64,000 bases of DNA from Thermococcus stetteri (GCF_017873335.1 NZ_JAGGKB010000004.1:1-64000), one strand, 5' to 3'; counted from the first letter of the stretch, positions 23,865 to 33,283 are shown. Notes: a model not told the origin generated them from the sequence alone. Numbers and translations: made by a program.

Positions 23865-26081
23865 ATGCAAATGTATGGGCCATTTGATAGGGAACTTGGC
23901 AAGGTAGAAAAGGGCCATATACGGATAAAGACAAAAGAAGAAAGAAAGTATTACGACTTGCTTGGTGCGCATCTCACACACTTTTTCGCCGACTATGCGT
24001 TGTTTCGAAAGATCGTTAAAGCAATATACCCCGAAGCCAAAGAGACGGACATTCAAAAATACAGCGTCGCGATCACTTCAAATGGAAGGCGCGGAAAGGC
24101 GTTTGGGATCTGGATAGAAGGATATGGAAAACATGCCGAAGAGGTGCCAGCATGGGAATACCCAAAACTCTCTTTGTTTTACCGCCTGCTGACTGCACTA
24201 ACAGCAATGAAGTACAATCTCGACATAGAAAACGCGTACAGGGCATTATCGGTCGAGCTTCCAAAGAGATTAGGCCACAGGGTTCCAAAACCTGAAGAAA
24301 TAAACGAGATCGAAAGAACTGTAAACGAACTCGTTCGAGAAGGAATGCTTCCCGAAAGAGCGAAGCGAGATGTTATTGACCTGGCAAAGGAACTCTCTCA
24401 GATTGTTTACGAATTATTTCCTCGCAAGGAATCAGCCCTTGAACATCGCGAAAAGGTTATAAAGCAGATAAAAAAGTACAGAAAATGGGGTATAGAAGAA
24501 CATGACCTCGGTGTTTACTGGTACGAAGTTGTTCTTGAGGACGTACTAAAGAAGCACAGCAAAAACATCACCGAAATAATGAGAAGAGAAGCTGCACAGC
24601 AGCCCACACCAACTACAGTGCCTACCAAAACTATCACGCAGAAGATTCCCTCCGAGGTGGAGGAAGCGTTCAAGGCGTTGAAGGGGATGGGAGTAGATCT
24701 AAAGCTAGAGACGGGAAACGTGGCGGAGAGGAAGGCGAAGATATACGCGTGGCTCATGCAAAACGGGCTGATACATGTAGAGCAGGAAGGGGAGAAGGTA
24801 AGGATCATTCCAACGGAGAAGATGCATCAGTTGATTGCGAAGCACGGGAAGACAGCAGGGGCAATACTGAAGTGGGCAGCGGAGGAAGGAGTGGGATTAG
24901 AACACGTTGAACCAGTGGGCAGGATCGTTTCTGCACTTGAGGAACTAAGGCAGATTGCCAAGAAGAAAGATCCGGCGCTGGCAAAGACATTAGAAAAGGC
25001 CATGAAGAGTAAGCACACCATAAAGGAACTGTATTACCTCCTTCAGGGGGAGTACGCCCCGGAAGACCTTTCAAAGAGATGGTCGGAGCAATTCGGACGA
25101 GTGGACTTCTACAGGCTCTTCGAACAGTATCCTGAACTGGCGAAGGCGACGCTCAAGGCAATGGAAGAGATGGAGAAAAAGGGGCTGACCGCACCCCCAG
25201 TGCCAAGGTACTGGACGGATCTGCTGAGGGATCTAAGAGAAGGAAAGGTGGACCAGAAGAAGATTGAGGAATACCTTGCGTTTACAACATACGGCAAGCA
25301 CGTGTTCAACTCCCTCCATTCCATAGCAGGAGAAGAACTGCCGGAGGACGGGAAAGAGATAGAAGCGCTCATAAAGAACGTTATGACACACAACAGGGGA
25401 GTAGCAGAGGCGGTACTGACAAGGATAGGGGTAAGCGAGGAGGCGAAGGCAAGGGGCATGGAGTATCTGGAGCGGAACGTAGAACAGCTAGCGCAGATCA
25501 TCGCACATATGAAGGATCCCAACCATCTGGATAGGGTAGAGAGAAAGATCGCACCGATCCTGGAGAAACTACCGGCGAAAGGAAGGAGGATCGGACTGTT
25601 CAAGAAGGAGAAGTCGCCCAGGGAGAAGGTAGAAGACCTTGCAGAACAAGTTGTGAACGTTATACGAGCAGGAGCAAAGGAGGAGGACATTCAGGATTTG
25701 TTCAGACAGGCAGCGAAGTTGAAAGAGGAATTAAGGCAACACATCGGAGAGCAAGAAGCGGATCGGCTCGTAAGGATGATAACTGCCCCAGCGGTTGCGG
25801 AGATGTGGAAAAAGCGACTGAACGGAAGAGACCCAGCGAAGGAATACGTGAAGATCGTTGCGCAGGATAACCTGCACAGATTCATAGGTTTAGAGCCGAA
25901 GCTGAAGGAGATCAGGAGAACAATGCCCACAGGGGAAGAAGCGGTAAGGGCACACGATGACCTGGTCAGGCACCTGACGACGTGGGAGCTTCAAGGCACA
26001 ATGGTGGAGAGGGAACCGTTCCTGAAGAGAATAAGAACAAAGGAAGCGCTGAAGAATATAGTGGAAAGACACTACGGTTAG
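23865..26081 (+). CDS. Unrecognised large helical protein (738 aa), cassette gene 1
   Basis: I recognise no family. No signal peptide or membrane span is visible. The N-terminal 140 residues are a mixed fold with HLTHFFADYALFRKIVK and VAITSNGRRGKAFGIWIEG. Residues 260-310 resemble a winged helix (AERKAKIYAWLMQNGLIHVE, then EGEKVRIIPTEK). The remainder is long charged helices (for example REKVEDLAEQVVNVIRAGAK). No NTP-binding, nuclease or integrase motif is seen. GAGGTGAC precedes the ATG. The start is only 25 bp from the end of IS copy 3, so its original promoter is gone or replaced. Codon choice differs from core genes by eye. Confidence 0.85.
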   Translation: MQMYGPFDRELGKVEKGHIRIKTKEERKYYDLLGAHLTHFFADYALFRKIVKAIYPEAKETDIQKYSVAITSNGRRGKAFGIWIEGYGKHAEEVPAWEYPKLSLFYRLLTALTAMKYNLDIENAYRALSVELPKRLGHRVPKPEEINEIERTVNELVREGMLPERAKRDVIDLAKELSQIVYELFPRKESALEHREKVIKQIKKYRKWGIEEHDLGVYWYEVVLEDVLKKHSKNITEIMRREAAQQPTPTTVPTKTITQKIPSEVEEAFKALKGMGVDLKLETGNVAERKAKIYAWLMQNGLIHVEQEGEKVRIIPTEKMHQLIAKHGKTAGAILKWAAEEGVGLEHVEPVGRIVSALEELRQIAKKKDPALAKTLEKAMKSKHTIKELYYLLQGEYAPEDLSKRWSEQFGRVDFYRLFEQYPELAKATLKAMEEMEKKGLTAPPVPRYWTDLLRDLREGKVDQKKIEEYLAFTTYGKHVFNSLHSIAGEELPEDGKEIEALIKNVMTHNRGVAEAVLTRIGVSEEAKARGMEYLERNVEQLAQIIAHMKDPNHLDRVERKIAPILEKLPAKGRRIGLFKKEKSPREKVEDLAEQVVNVIRAGAKEEDIQDLFRQAAKLKEELRQHIGEQEADRLVRMITAPAVAEMWKKRLNGRDPAKEYVKIVAQDNLHRFIGLEPKLKEIRRTMPTGEEAVRAHDDLVRHLTTWELQGTMVEREPFLKRIRTKEALKNIVERHYG

Positions 26082-26128
26082 CAGCCGATGCCGTCACAAT
26101 CGGCGGTAAGGATCTCAACAACCTTCAT
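26078..26128 (-). other. Short reverse ORF MKVVEILTADCDGIGC
   Basis: Sixteen codons on the minus strand, starting with ATG at 26126-26128 and overlapping the stop of the gene at 23865. A TATA-like CTTTTTATACTCC lies about 20 nt upstream on that strand. A related ORF (MKVVEVVLTNGCSDALEE) sits at 28629-28685 in the same place relative to gene 3. Whether either is translated is unknown; the nucleotide repeat may instead be a terminator or recombination site. Confidence 0.35.
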
Positions 26129-26272
26129 ATTTTCATTTATTGTTGGGGGAGTATAAAAAGTTGTGCTTAGCGTGCTGGTGACCTTATAGTAGCAGAGTAT
26201 AACAAAAAGTTATGACTTAGGATAAACAAAAAAGTACGGGTAGCAAAGATCCTGGTTGTCGAAGTAGTTGCC

Positions 26273-27214
26273 ATGGACTCAGAGCTGAGCAGGGCGTTGA
26301 AGAGTGCAAGACTCCCGATCACGTTCGGACTAACATGCGCTGGAGCGACAGCGGTATGCTACGCAGCACTTCCCGGTGCGCAGGTAAAAGCATTGATAAG
26401 CTCGCCAAGGTCGCTTGCTGGCTGTTTGCTTGGATCTTTGTTAACCATGGCTCCAGGATTCCTCCTCAATATGGGAGGAGAAAATGAGTTGTCACCCACA
26501 CTTTCTCTTGGATTACTCGGTGGGACCACCTTAGCCGGCACCGGAGGACTCATCAGAGAAGGACTACGCATAAGGACAATAAGAGCAGGCTATTCCGCGA
26601 TGGAAAAATTGGCATCACCAAGTGCATTCGCGAAGACTGTTAAACAAATGAAGCTCGAAGCTACGACGACTATAAAGACGGTAGAGGGAGGTAGCGCTAC
26701 TGCACCAAAAACGACACCAATGTACGTTGGGCTACTCTCGAATGCAGAGGACGCGTTAAAAGAAAAGGGAGAACTTGCAGACGAACTTGCAAGTAACCCC
26801 ACACTGCGCAAGAACTTTGCGGACAAGCTCGACAACCTTGCAAAGATTGCGAAGGCGGCAGGAGACGATGATGCCGCAAAGATCCTGGAGGAAGCCGCCG
26901 AAAAGATGGTGAAAGCAACAGACGGGAAGACAATAACCAATATTCTAAATAGAATCGACAGAAAAATATCGCCGCAAAAGATAGAAGATCTGTTCAAAGC
27001 GCTCAAGGAGAAGGTAAAATCGTTCAAAGAAAATCCCGCACAGATCTGCACAACTGTCGGAATGCTTACGGCCACGACCGTTACATCTCTCGAAGCAATT
27101 GCAATGGTCGGGGACGTGGATCAGCTGAACGTGAAGATACACCCGTCCAGCAATGTAGCAAACATCGTAGTATCATCTCCCTGGATGAGAGACAAGATCG
27201 TCGAGGTGAAGTAA
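26273..27214 (+). CDS. Unrecognised membrane protein (313 aa), cassette gene 2
   Basis: No family recognised. The N-terminal 90 residues contain two or three hydrophobic, Gly/Ala-rich segments (FGLTCAGATAVCYAALPGA, SLAGCLLGSLLTMAPGFLL, SLGLLGGTTLAGTGGLI). A long charged helical region follows (residues 110-260), then one more hydrophobic stretch near the C terminus (TTVGMLTATTVTSLEAIAMVG). It could be a membrane anchor for the two soluble cassette proteins. A TATA-like GAGTATAAAAAG lies about 120 nt upstream. No clear ribosome binding site precedes the ATG. Confidence 0.8.
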   Translation: MDSELSRALKSARLPITFGLTCAGATAVCYAALPGAQVKALISSPRSLAGCLLGSLLTMAPGFLLNMGGENELSPTLSLGLLGGTTLAGTGGLIREGLRIRTIRAGYSAMEKLASPSAFAKTVKQMKLEATTTIKTVEGGSATAPKTTPMYVGLLSNAEDALKEKGELADELASNPTLRKNFADKLDNLAKIAKAAGDDDAAKILEEAAEKMVKATDGKTITNILNRIDRKISPQKIEDLFKALKEKVKSFKENPAQICTTVGMLTATTVTSLEAIAMVGDVDQLNVKIHPSSNVANIVVSSPWMRDKIVEVK

Positions 27215-27241
27215 TAAATACCACAAAGACGTGGTGATAAT

Positions 27242-28624
27242 ATGATCGGGATGTTCATATTCGGCGGGAAGAAAGAAAAGAAAAGGGAAAAGAGCTACGA
27301 GGAAATTCTGAAGGAAGCAGAAGAACGGTTTGGATTACCTGCAGACACAATAAAAGAACTTGCCCACTTATACGTATTTAATGCAGGACTCCCGAGGCTG
27401 GTACGCCACGCACATCCGGAAAAAGATCTGAAGCACGTCATGAGGATAACAGGGTCCGTGGACCAAGGGGATGATATATATGTATCCTCAATCATAGATG
27501 CAAAGTGGCGCGAAAAAGCGATGGGAATTAAGGATCCGCGAGCAGTCAAGTTTGTCCTCCTTCACCCGTTTATCGCGTTGATATTATCCCACCACAGCTC
27601 TGCGGAAATCAGCACAATAGGAAAGACGGTTAGCGATGCGCTGAACGTGTTCTACGGACAATTGAAAAAGACGTACGAGGATGCAAAGAAAGAGCAGGAC
27701 AAGCTGATAGATTACATCATAAGGATGGCAGAATTTAACCGCCTCCCGATAGTGAAGGAGAAACTAAGAGAGCAGCTGAGGCAAGGTCTTCCAAAGGCCT
27801 TTAAAATCGTGGATAAACTTCTCCCAGACAATAGCAAAGAGCACGCAATACTGCTTGAAAGCGCATTTAGATACTCTGTGAAAGATCCGTTGGTGCTCCT
27901 CAAACAGGCAGGCATCGACATCGAGCCGGAACTTGAGGAGTTCCGTCAGTTCTTGGCGGAGATCGGCGGGAAGAAACCACTCGCACCGAAGTTCAAACAA
28001 ATTCAAAAACAGGAAGAGGAGAAACTCAGGGCGAAGGGAGTGCCGGAAGATGTGATAAAGGCAACGGCGCCGCGACTAGCCACTGTCAGGTACTTCGAGG
28101 AGGCCTTGAACGCGATGGACCACGAAGTGTACAGGAACATGGGCGGAGTGCCCGTGGAGTACGTGAAGAAGATAAGGAACATGGCGCTGGCGAAGAAGCT
28201 GGCGGCTGAGCACATATTCAACGTATGGGGGAAGGAGGGCATACGTCCGGTTCTCCTCCCGGAGGTTCCCGAGCAGCACAGGAAGCTCATAGAGGAGTTT
28301 GCAAGATGGATGTACGAGGACACGAAACACCTTGCAGAGGCACACAGGAAAGGAGCCATTGCAGAGGAATCGGTATTTAATATAATGACCGCAGAGATGG
28401 CCCTGACGGACAAGATCTACGAGATCACCGGTAAGCTCATATCGGACCCGTCGGCGCTGAGGGAGATTCCTGAAGAACACAGGACTGCGCTAAAGATACT
28501 CACGAAGAAAGATCCCGGCACACATATGATCAAGATGGACCGGTTGGGGGAATACAAGGAAACGATAAAGATGCACCTGGACAAGACACGACCGATAATC
28601 GTAAAGCACGTGGAGAAGAAGTGA
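27242..28624 (+). CDS. Unrecognised helical protein (460 aa), cassette gene 3
   Basis: No family recognised. A lysine-rich start (GGKKEKKREKSYEEILKEAE) is followed by helices throughout. The N-terminal domain (LAHLYVFNAGLPRLVRHAHP, then VDQGDDIYVSSIIDAKWREK) is loosely similar in layout to the N-terminal domain of gene 1 (HLTHFFADYALFRKIVKAIYP, then VAITSNGRRGKAFGIWIEG), so the two may be distant paralogues. GGTGAT lies 5 nt before the ATG, and gene 2 ends 27 nt upstream, so the two are probably co-transcribed. No catalytic motif is visible. Confidence 0.85.
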   Translation: MIGMFIFGGKKEKKREKSYEEILKEAEERFGLPADTIKELAHLYVFNAGLPRLVRHAHPEKDLKHVMRITGSVDQGDDIYVSSIIDAKWREKAMGIKDPRAVKFVLLHPFIALILSHHSSAEISTIGKTVSDALNVFYGQLKKTYEDAKKEQDKLIDYIIRMAEFNRLPIVKEKLREQLRQGLPKAFKIVDKLLPDNSKEHAILLESAFRYSVKDPLVLLKQAGIDIEPELEEFRQFLAEIGGKKPLAPKFKQIQKQEEEKLRAKGVPEDVIKATAPRLATVRYFEEALNAMDHEVYRNMGGVPVEYVKKIRNMALAKKLAAEHIFNVWGKEGIRPVLLPEVPEQHRKLIEEFARWMYEDTKHLAEAHRKGAIAEESVFNIMTAEMALTDKIYEITGKLISDPSALREIPEEHRTALKILTKKDPGTHMIKMDRLGEYKETIKMHLDKTRPIIVKHVEKK

Positions 28625-28628
28625 GGGA

Positions 28629-28685
28629 TCACTCCTCAAGGGCATCGCTGCAACCGTTGGTAAGAACAACCTCAACAACCTTCAT
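28629..28685 (-). other. Short reverse ORF MKVVEVVLTNGCSDALEE
   Basis: Eighteen codons on the minus strand just after cassette gene 3. The first 15 bases, ATGAAGGTTGTTGAG, are identical to the start of the ORF at 26078-26128. GGTGGTGGGAAC lies upstream and belongs to the end of the IS982 relic. Translation is uncertain. Confidence 0.35.
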
Positions 28686-28688
28686 ACC

Positions 28689-29166
28689 CTAGTTCCCACC
28701 ACCTGTAAAGTTGTATAATCCCTCCAGATTCACGGCCAGAATCGCCCCCAAAATCCTGACAGCCAAACCCCTCAAACTAACACTCCTGCTCGGTTTCAGA
28801 AGAAACTCAGAAAACGTCAAACCGCCAGAACTCCTCCCAAAGCTCCCCACTCACACCCCCTTATCCAAAAACAGAAAACAACCAGTGAACTTCTCAACAA
28901 TCACCCAGAACTTCTCCCTGACAACGCTCACATCATGCTCGTTCGCCGGATCAATGGACAATAAAGCCAGCAAATTCCCGTCAGAGTAACACGTCAGCTT
29001 GTACTGTAAAACTTTTTAGACGGGACAAACCCAACCGCGGGCTTTTCAGTTATGACTTCTGAAGAACCGCCACCCTGATTTTGTTGTGAGTGTTTTTCGG
29101 GTAGTGTTTTCTGACTATCGGGTAAATTTCTGACTTTATGATCAGGATTTCCTTCTGGAAGTCCAT
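28689..29166 (-). pseudogene. IS982-family transposase relic
   Basis: Fragments in several frames match the IS982 layout. They are an N terminus MDFQKEILIIKSEIYPIVRK; a middle piece KLTCYSDGNLLALLSIDPAN, with EHDVSVVREKFW and FLFLDKGV; and a C terminus LRGLAVRILGAILAVNLEGL ending at TAG (28689-28691). Most of the central part is deleted. No complete terminal repeats were recognised. It bounds the unknown cassette on its right side. Confidence 0.65.
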
Positions 29167-29349
29167 AACAATCCCCAATCAATCAAAAAATTTAAATGCA
29201 TATACATATAAATCTATAAATCTAACGACCCAATGGGAACTGGGGTATAGTTCGTCTAAAGCAGTTCCATGAATCCCTCCCAGGTCAGATTGACATATTT
29301 ATTGATAGAGATAAAAGACAAGTATATTTTAAGAGAAAAATAAAAAATT

Positions 29350-30642
29350 TCAAGGATACAGCCTGCTCGGAGTCCTCGGGAACAGGGTTGCCCAGCGGAC
29401 GTGGTCGAGCTTGAGCACCCAGGCGACGAGCCTCTCAAGGCCGAGGCCGAAGCCGCTGTGCGGAACGCTGCCGTACTTCCTGAGGTCGAGGTACCACTCG
29501 TAATCCTTTGGATCCATTCCCTCCTCTAGAATCCTCTGCACGAGCTTGTCGTAGTCGTCCTCACGCTGGGAACCGCCGATTATCTCGCCGTACCCTTCCG
29601 GAGCGAGCATATCAGCGGCGAGAACCTTCCTCGGGTCCTCGGGGTCTTCCTTCATGTAGAAGGCCTTGATGTGCTTTGGATAACCGTAGACGAAGAACGG
29701 GCTCTCGAACTCCTCAGTCAAAACACGCTCCTCATCTGCCCCCATGTCCTCGCCCCACTCTATCCTGACTCCTTTGCTCTGGAGTATGTCTATCGCCTCG
29801 TCGTAGCTTATCCTCGGGAAGGGTGGAACCGCGTTCTTGAGTGTGGTGAAGTCCTTGCGGTAGAGCTCTATCTCCTTCTTTCTCAGCTCAAGCGTCCTCT
29901 GCACCATGTAGCTCACGAGCTCTTCCTTGACCTTCATGATGTCCCATAGGTCCATCCAGGCAGCCTCAAGCTCAAGGTGCCAGAACTCTGTGAGGTGTCT
30001 CCTCGTCCTGCTCTTCTCGGCCCTGAAGCTTGGAGTGAGACTCCAGACTTTCTCAAGGCCGAAGATAGCGGCTTCAAGGTATAGCTGGGCTGACTGGCTG
30101 AGGTAGGCATACCTGTCAAAGTACTTGAGCTTGAAGAGCGTTGCGCCGCCCTCAACGGCGCCTGTGACGAGTATGGGTGGGAAGACCTCGTACCAGCCGT
30201 CCTGAAGGAGCCATTCACGAGCGGCCTGCATGAGCGTGCCCTTGACCTTCATTATCGCGGCCACCTTCGGAGAGCGCAGGTGGAGATGCCTGACGTCGAG
30301 GAGGAACTCCTGGCTCGCGTCCTTTGTTATCGGGAAGAACTCTATGTTCTGGATTATCTGGAGCTTCTCTCCCTGGACCTCGGCTCCGGTCGGCGCGCGG
30401 GGGTCAGCCTTAACTGTTCCTTCGATGACGACGCTCGATTCAATTCCAACCTTCTTGGCTTCACTGTAAGCTTCCTCGTTGAGGGCCTTTGAAAAGACGA
30501 CCTGGACGATCCCGCTTGAGTCGCGGAGGACTATGAAGACCTTCTTTCCAACTTCCCTCTTCCTGTAAACCCATCCCGCGAGCTTAACCTTCTTTCCTTC
30601 CATTTCGGGCGTGACATCAGCACAGTAAACCTTATCGATCAC
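29350..30642 (-). CDS. asnS: Asparaginyl-tRNA synthetase
   Basis: 430 residues of class IIb. The N-terminal OB-fold anticodon-binding domain reads VKLAGWVYRKREVGKKVFIV. The catalytic domain has motif 2 (PSFRAEKSRTRRHLTEFWHLELEAAW) and motif 3 (GFGLGLERLVAWVL). It closely matches what I know of Pyrococcus AsnRS; archaeal AspRS has a different motif 2 context. It charges tRNA-Asn with asparagine. GAGGTGG lies upstream of the start at 30640-30642. Its neighbours on the left are the island and an A/T-rich spacer. Confidence 0.93.
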   Translation of the reverse strand: MIDKVYCADVTPEMEGKKVKLAGWVYRKREVGKKVFIVLRDSSGIVQVVFSKALNEEAYSEAKKVGIESSVVIEGTVKADPRAPTGAEVQGEKLQIIQNIEFFPITKDASQEFLLDVRHLHLRSPKVAAIMKVKGTLMQAAREWLLQDGWYEVFPPILVTGAVEGGATLFKLKYFDRYAYLSQSAQLYLEAAIFGLEKVWSLTPSFRAEKSRTRRHLTEFWHLELEAAWMDLWDIMKVKEELVSYMVQRTLELRKKEIELYRKDFTTLKNAVPPFPRISYDEAIDILQSKGVRIEWGEDMGADEERVLTEEFESPFFVYGYPKHIKAFYMKEDPEDPRKVLAADMLAPEGYGEIIGGSQREDDYDKLVQRILEEGMDPKDYEWYLDLRKYGSVPHSGFGLGLERLVAWVLKLDHVRWATLFPRTPSRLYP

Positions 30643-30872
30643 CTTTAACCACCTCCAGAGGCTTTGAAAGCAGGTTTATAACACTAACTAATCACCTTAC
30701 AAGAAGAGCATCAATTGAACCAGAGCGAGAGTGCCACGGGTCGAGACTTTATCTCCATCAGGTGCGGCATGAAAATGAGTTTTTATTTTCAAATTTAAAC
30801 CCTTTGGAACATTAGATGTCAAAACGGCAAAAGGCTTAATTACTCGACTGTCAAATATACAATGGTGGGAGA

Positions 30873-32078
30873 ATGATCGCGCTCATCGGGGACGTCATTG
30901 ACGCAGAAAGGATACTCAGGAACCATGCCGTTCTGGTAGAGGGAAATACTATCAGCGCCGTAGTTCCCGCTGAGAAAGTCCGGGAATTCGGCCCTGATGA
31001 AGTCTACGGCGAGGACGGCTTCTTTGTAATCCCAGGCCTGATAAACGCACACACCCACGTGGCGATGGCGAGGTTTAGAGGGCTTGGCGAGGATATGCCC
31101 ACGGAGGAGTGGCTTGAGAAGATAATCTGGCCAATGGAAAGGGAGTGGACGGCAAGTGAAATCAGGGAGTGGGCCAGGATTGGCATTATTGAGGCCCTCA
31201 TGAACGGCTCGACGACGATAAACGACCACTACTTCTTTGCCGATGAGATAGCAAAAGAGGCCGAGAGAGTTGGAATAAGGGCTTTTATCGGGCAGACAGT
31301 AATAGATCTAGTGGATTTTCCTCATGCTGAGCCGGAAGAAGGCTTCAAATTCTTCAGGCGCTGGCGGGGAAAGAGTGAGCTAATAACTCCTACTTTGGCT
31401 CCACACGCTACCAACACCGTCAGTCTGAGGCTTATGATGGAAATAACCGAGCTGTCGGAAGAGGAAAATGCGAGAATTCACATCCACCTCGCCCAGAGCA
31501 GGGCCGAAGTGAAGGAGGTTAAGAGCCGCTACGGCCTAAAGCCTGTTGAATACCTGAAAAGAGCCGGTGCACTGAACGACCGCCTTCTCGGGGTTCACGG
31601 CGTCTACCTGACCGACGAAGAAATTAGAATGCTCGCCTCAGCCGGTTCAACCCTTGTCCACTGTCCAACGAGCAACGTGAAGCTTGAGGGGAGGACCATA
31701 AACCTTTCCGGAGTTCTCCAAACAGGCGTGAAGGTGGCCCTCGGCAACGACTCTCCAAACCCGGTCGGCATTATGGACATGTTCCTTGAGATGAGAACTT
31801 CGGCACTCTTTGCGAACCTCCTCGAAGGAAAAGCCCACTCCATTCCAGCAAGGAAAATCTTCGAGATAGCAACCGTTGGAGGCGCGCGGGCGCTGGGAAT
31901 TAGAGCTGGCCTTGTCAGGGAAGGCTACCTCGCGGATCTCCTCCTGATAGACGCCAGAAAGCCCTGGTTCGGGCCAAAGGCAGACCCTTACTCTCTGCTC
32001 GTGTATTCAGCGAGAGGAAGCGATGTCGCGATGACAATGGTGAACGGAAAAATAGTCTGGAAAAAGGAAGGGAGGTAA
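30873..32078 (+). CDS. Amidohydrolase (MtaD/SAH deaminase-like)
   Basis: 401 residues of the metal-dependent amidohydrolase superfamily. The metal-binding motif NAHTHVAMARFRG, the substrate His in LAPHATNTVS, HLAQSRAEV with a further metal His, and LGNDSPNPVG with the catalytic Asp are all visible. The family includes 5'-methylthioadenosine/S-adenosylhomocysteine deaminases and related aminohydrolases; the exact substrate cannot be read. GGTGGGAG precedes the ATG. Confidence 0.85.
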   Translation: MIALIGDVIDAERILRNHAVLVEGNTISAVVPAEKVREFGPDEVYGEDGFFVIPGLINAHTHVAMARFRGLGEDMPTEEWLEKIIWPMEREWTASEIREWARIGIIEALMNGSTTINDHYFFADEIAKEAERVGIRAFIGQTVIDLVDFPHAEPEEGFKFFRRWRGKSELITPTLAPHATNTVSLRLMMEITELSEEENARIHIHLAQSRAEVKEVKSRYGLKPVEYLKRAGALNDRLLGVHGVYLTDEEIRMLASAGSTLVHCPTSNVKLEGRTINLSGVLQTGVKVALGNDSPNPVGIMDMFLEMRTSALFANLLEGKAHSIPARKIFEIATVGGARALGIRAGLVREGYLADLLLIDARKPWFGPKADPYSLLVYSARGSDVAMTMVNGKIVWKKEGR

Positions 32079-32080
32079 GT

Positions 32081-33283
32081 TTACCTTCTCCTCCTCAGAG
32101 CTAGCGGAACGAGGGCGAGACCGACGAGTAGAGCAGGCCCGCAGATACCACCGGATTTATTCTCAGTTTTTGTTTCGGTCTTTTCTCCAGTTTTGGTCTC
32201 TGTCTTTTCAGTCGTGGAAGTCTGCGAAGGCGTTGCCGTCGGCGAAATCTCTGAGGCGCTCTTACCCTCGACCATTATTGCCCTCCACTCCTTGAGCCAC
32301 TTGTCGGTGTTCTTCGCAAGCTCATCAGCGGGAATTGAGACAACTTTAGCCTTGCTCACGTCAAGGGCGTAGCTGAAGCACTCTGGAAGCTTGACTTCAC
32401 TGTTCACAGGGTACATCCACTGGTTGAGCGGGAGCTTCTCCTGGGCTTCCTTGCTTATCAGGAAGTTGATGAAGGCCTTTGCAAGTTCGAGGTGCTTCGT
32501 TCCCTTCACGATACCGGCACCCTCTATCTGCACGTAGGCCGTGTTGTTGAGGAATATAGCCCCAATGCTGGTGTCGTTGTAGTTGCAGGCGTCGTAGGCC
32601 GGGTCGGTGGCGTAGCTGACGAAGAGAGGAGCCTGCCCCTTGTCCCACATCTCCCAGCCGGCTGACCAGCCCTTGACGACGATGACGTCGTTGTTCTTTA
32701 GGGCTTCCCAGTAGTAGGGCCACTTGTCACCGTAGACGGCTATCGTCCAGAGGAGGAAGGCCATTCCGGTGGAGCTCGTCAGCGGGTTCTCGACGATGAG
32801 CTTGCCCTTCCACTCGGGCTTTGTAAGCTCATCAAAGGTCTCGGGCGGGTTCGGGAGCTTGTCCTTCTTGTAGACGATCGCTATCGCCCCGTAGTCGTAG
32901 GGCGTCAGGTGAAACTCCGGGTCAAAGTCCTTGATTATCCAGTCCGGAATGTACTTGGCGTTTTCCGGCTTGTACGGGACGAGAATTCCGGCGTTTATGG
33001 CCTTCTGGAGGTAGCTGTTGTCTATGCCGACGACCACGTCAGCCTGTGGGTTGTCCTTCTCCATTATCAGCCTGCTGAGGACTTCGCCGGCATCGCCGAA
33101 GAGCACGAGGCGGACTTTGACGTTGTACCTCTGCTCAAAGATAGGAATTATCTGCTTCATCCACGGTTCGATGCTGTCGTAGGAGTAAACTGTAAGCGTC
33201 TCCTCGGCCGAGACCGGTGTAGGGGCCACAAAGAGGGAGGCAAAAATCACTCCGAGCACGAACAACGCACCCAGCCTCTTCAT
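32081..33283 (-). CDS. Thiamine-type ABC solute-binding protein with CGP-CTERM anchor
   Basis: 400 residues. A signal peptide (MKRLGALFVLGVIFASLFVA) is followed by a periplasmic-binding fold like thiamine and iron binding proteins (LTVYSYDSIEPWMKQIIPIF, ADVVVGIDNSYLQKA). A Ser/Thr/Glu-rich linker (residues 345-375) and a C-terminal GGICGPALLVGLALVPLAL-RRRR segment complete it. The CGP motif, hydrophobic stretch and Arg tail match the Thermococcales CGP-CTERM sorting signal, so the protein should be held at the cell surface. No permease or ATPase gene is adjacent. It is convergent with the amidohydrolase gene. Confidence 0.85.
   Translation of the reverse strand: MKRLGALFVLGVIFASLFVAPTPVSAEETLTVYSYDSIEPWMKQIIPIFEQRYNVKVRLVLFGDAGEVLSRLIMEKDNPQADVVVGIDNSYLQKAINAGILVPYKPENAKYIPDWIIKDFDPEFHLTPYDYGAIAIVYKKDKLPNPPETFDELTKPEWKGKLIVENPLTSSTGMAFLLWTIAVYGDKWPYYWEALKNNDVIVVKGWSAGWEMWDKGQAPLFVSYATDPAYDACNYNDTSIGAIFLNNTAYVQIEGAGIVKGTKHLELAKAFINFLISKEAQEKLPLNQWMYPVNSEVKLPECFSYALDVSKAKVVSIPADELAKNTDKWLKEWRAIMVEGKSASEISPTATPSQTSTTEKTETKTGEKTETKTENKSGGICGPALLVGLALVPLALRRRR

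Noticed and set aside
29225-29300. tRNA-like GGGTATAGTTCGTC stretch
   Set aside because: It lacks an acceptor stem, anticodon arm and T-loop consensus.
19201-29349. Integrase-driven provirus or plasmid at tRNA-Val
   Set aside because: No tyrosine or serine recombinase, replication protein or capsid gene could be read in the region, and the duplicated unit includes the tRNA promoter, so a classic integrated element is not supported.
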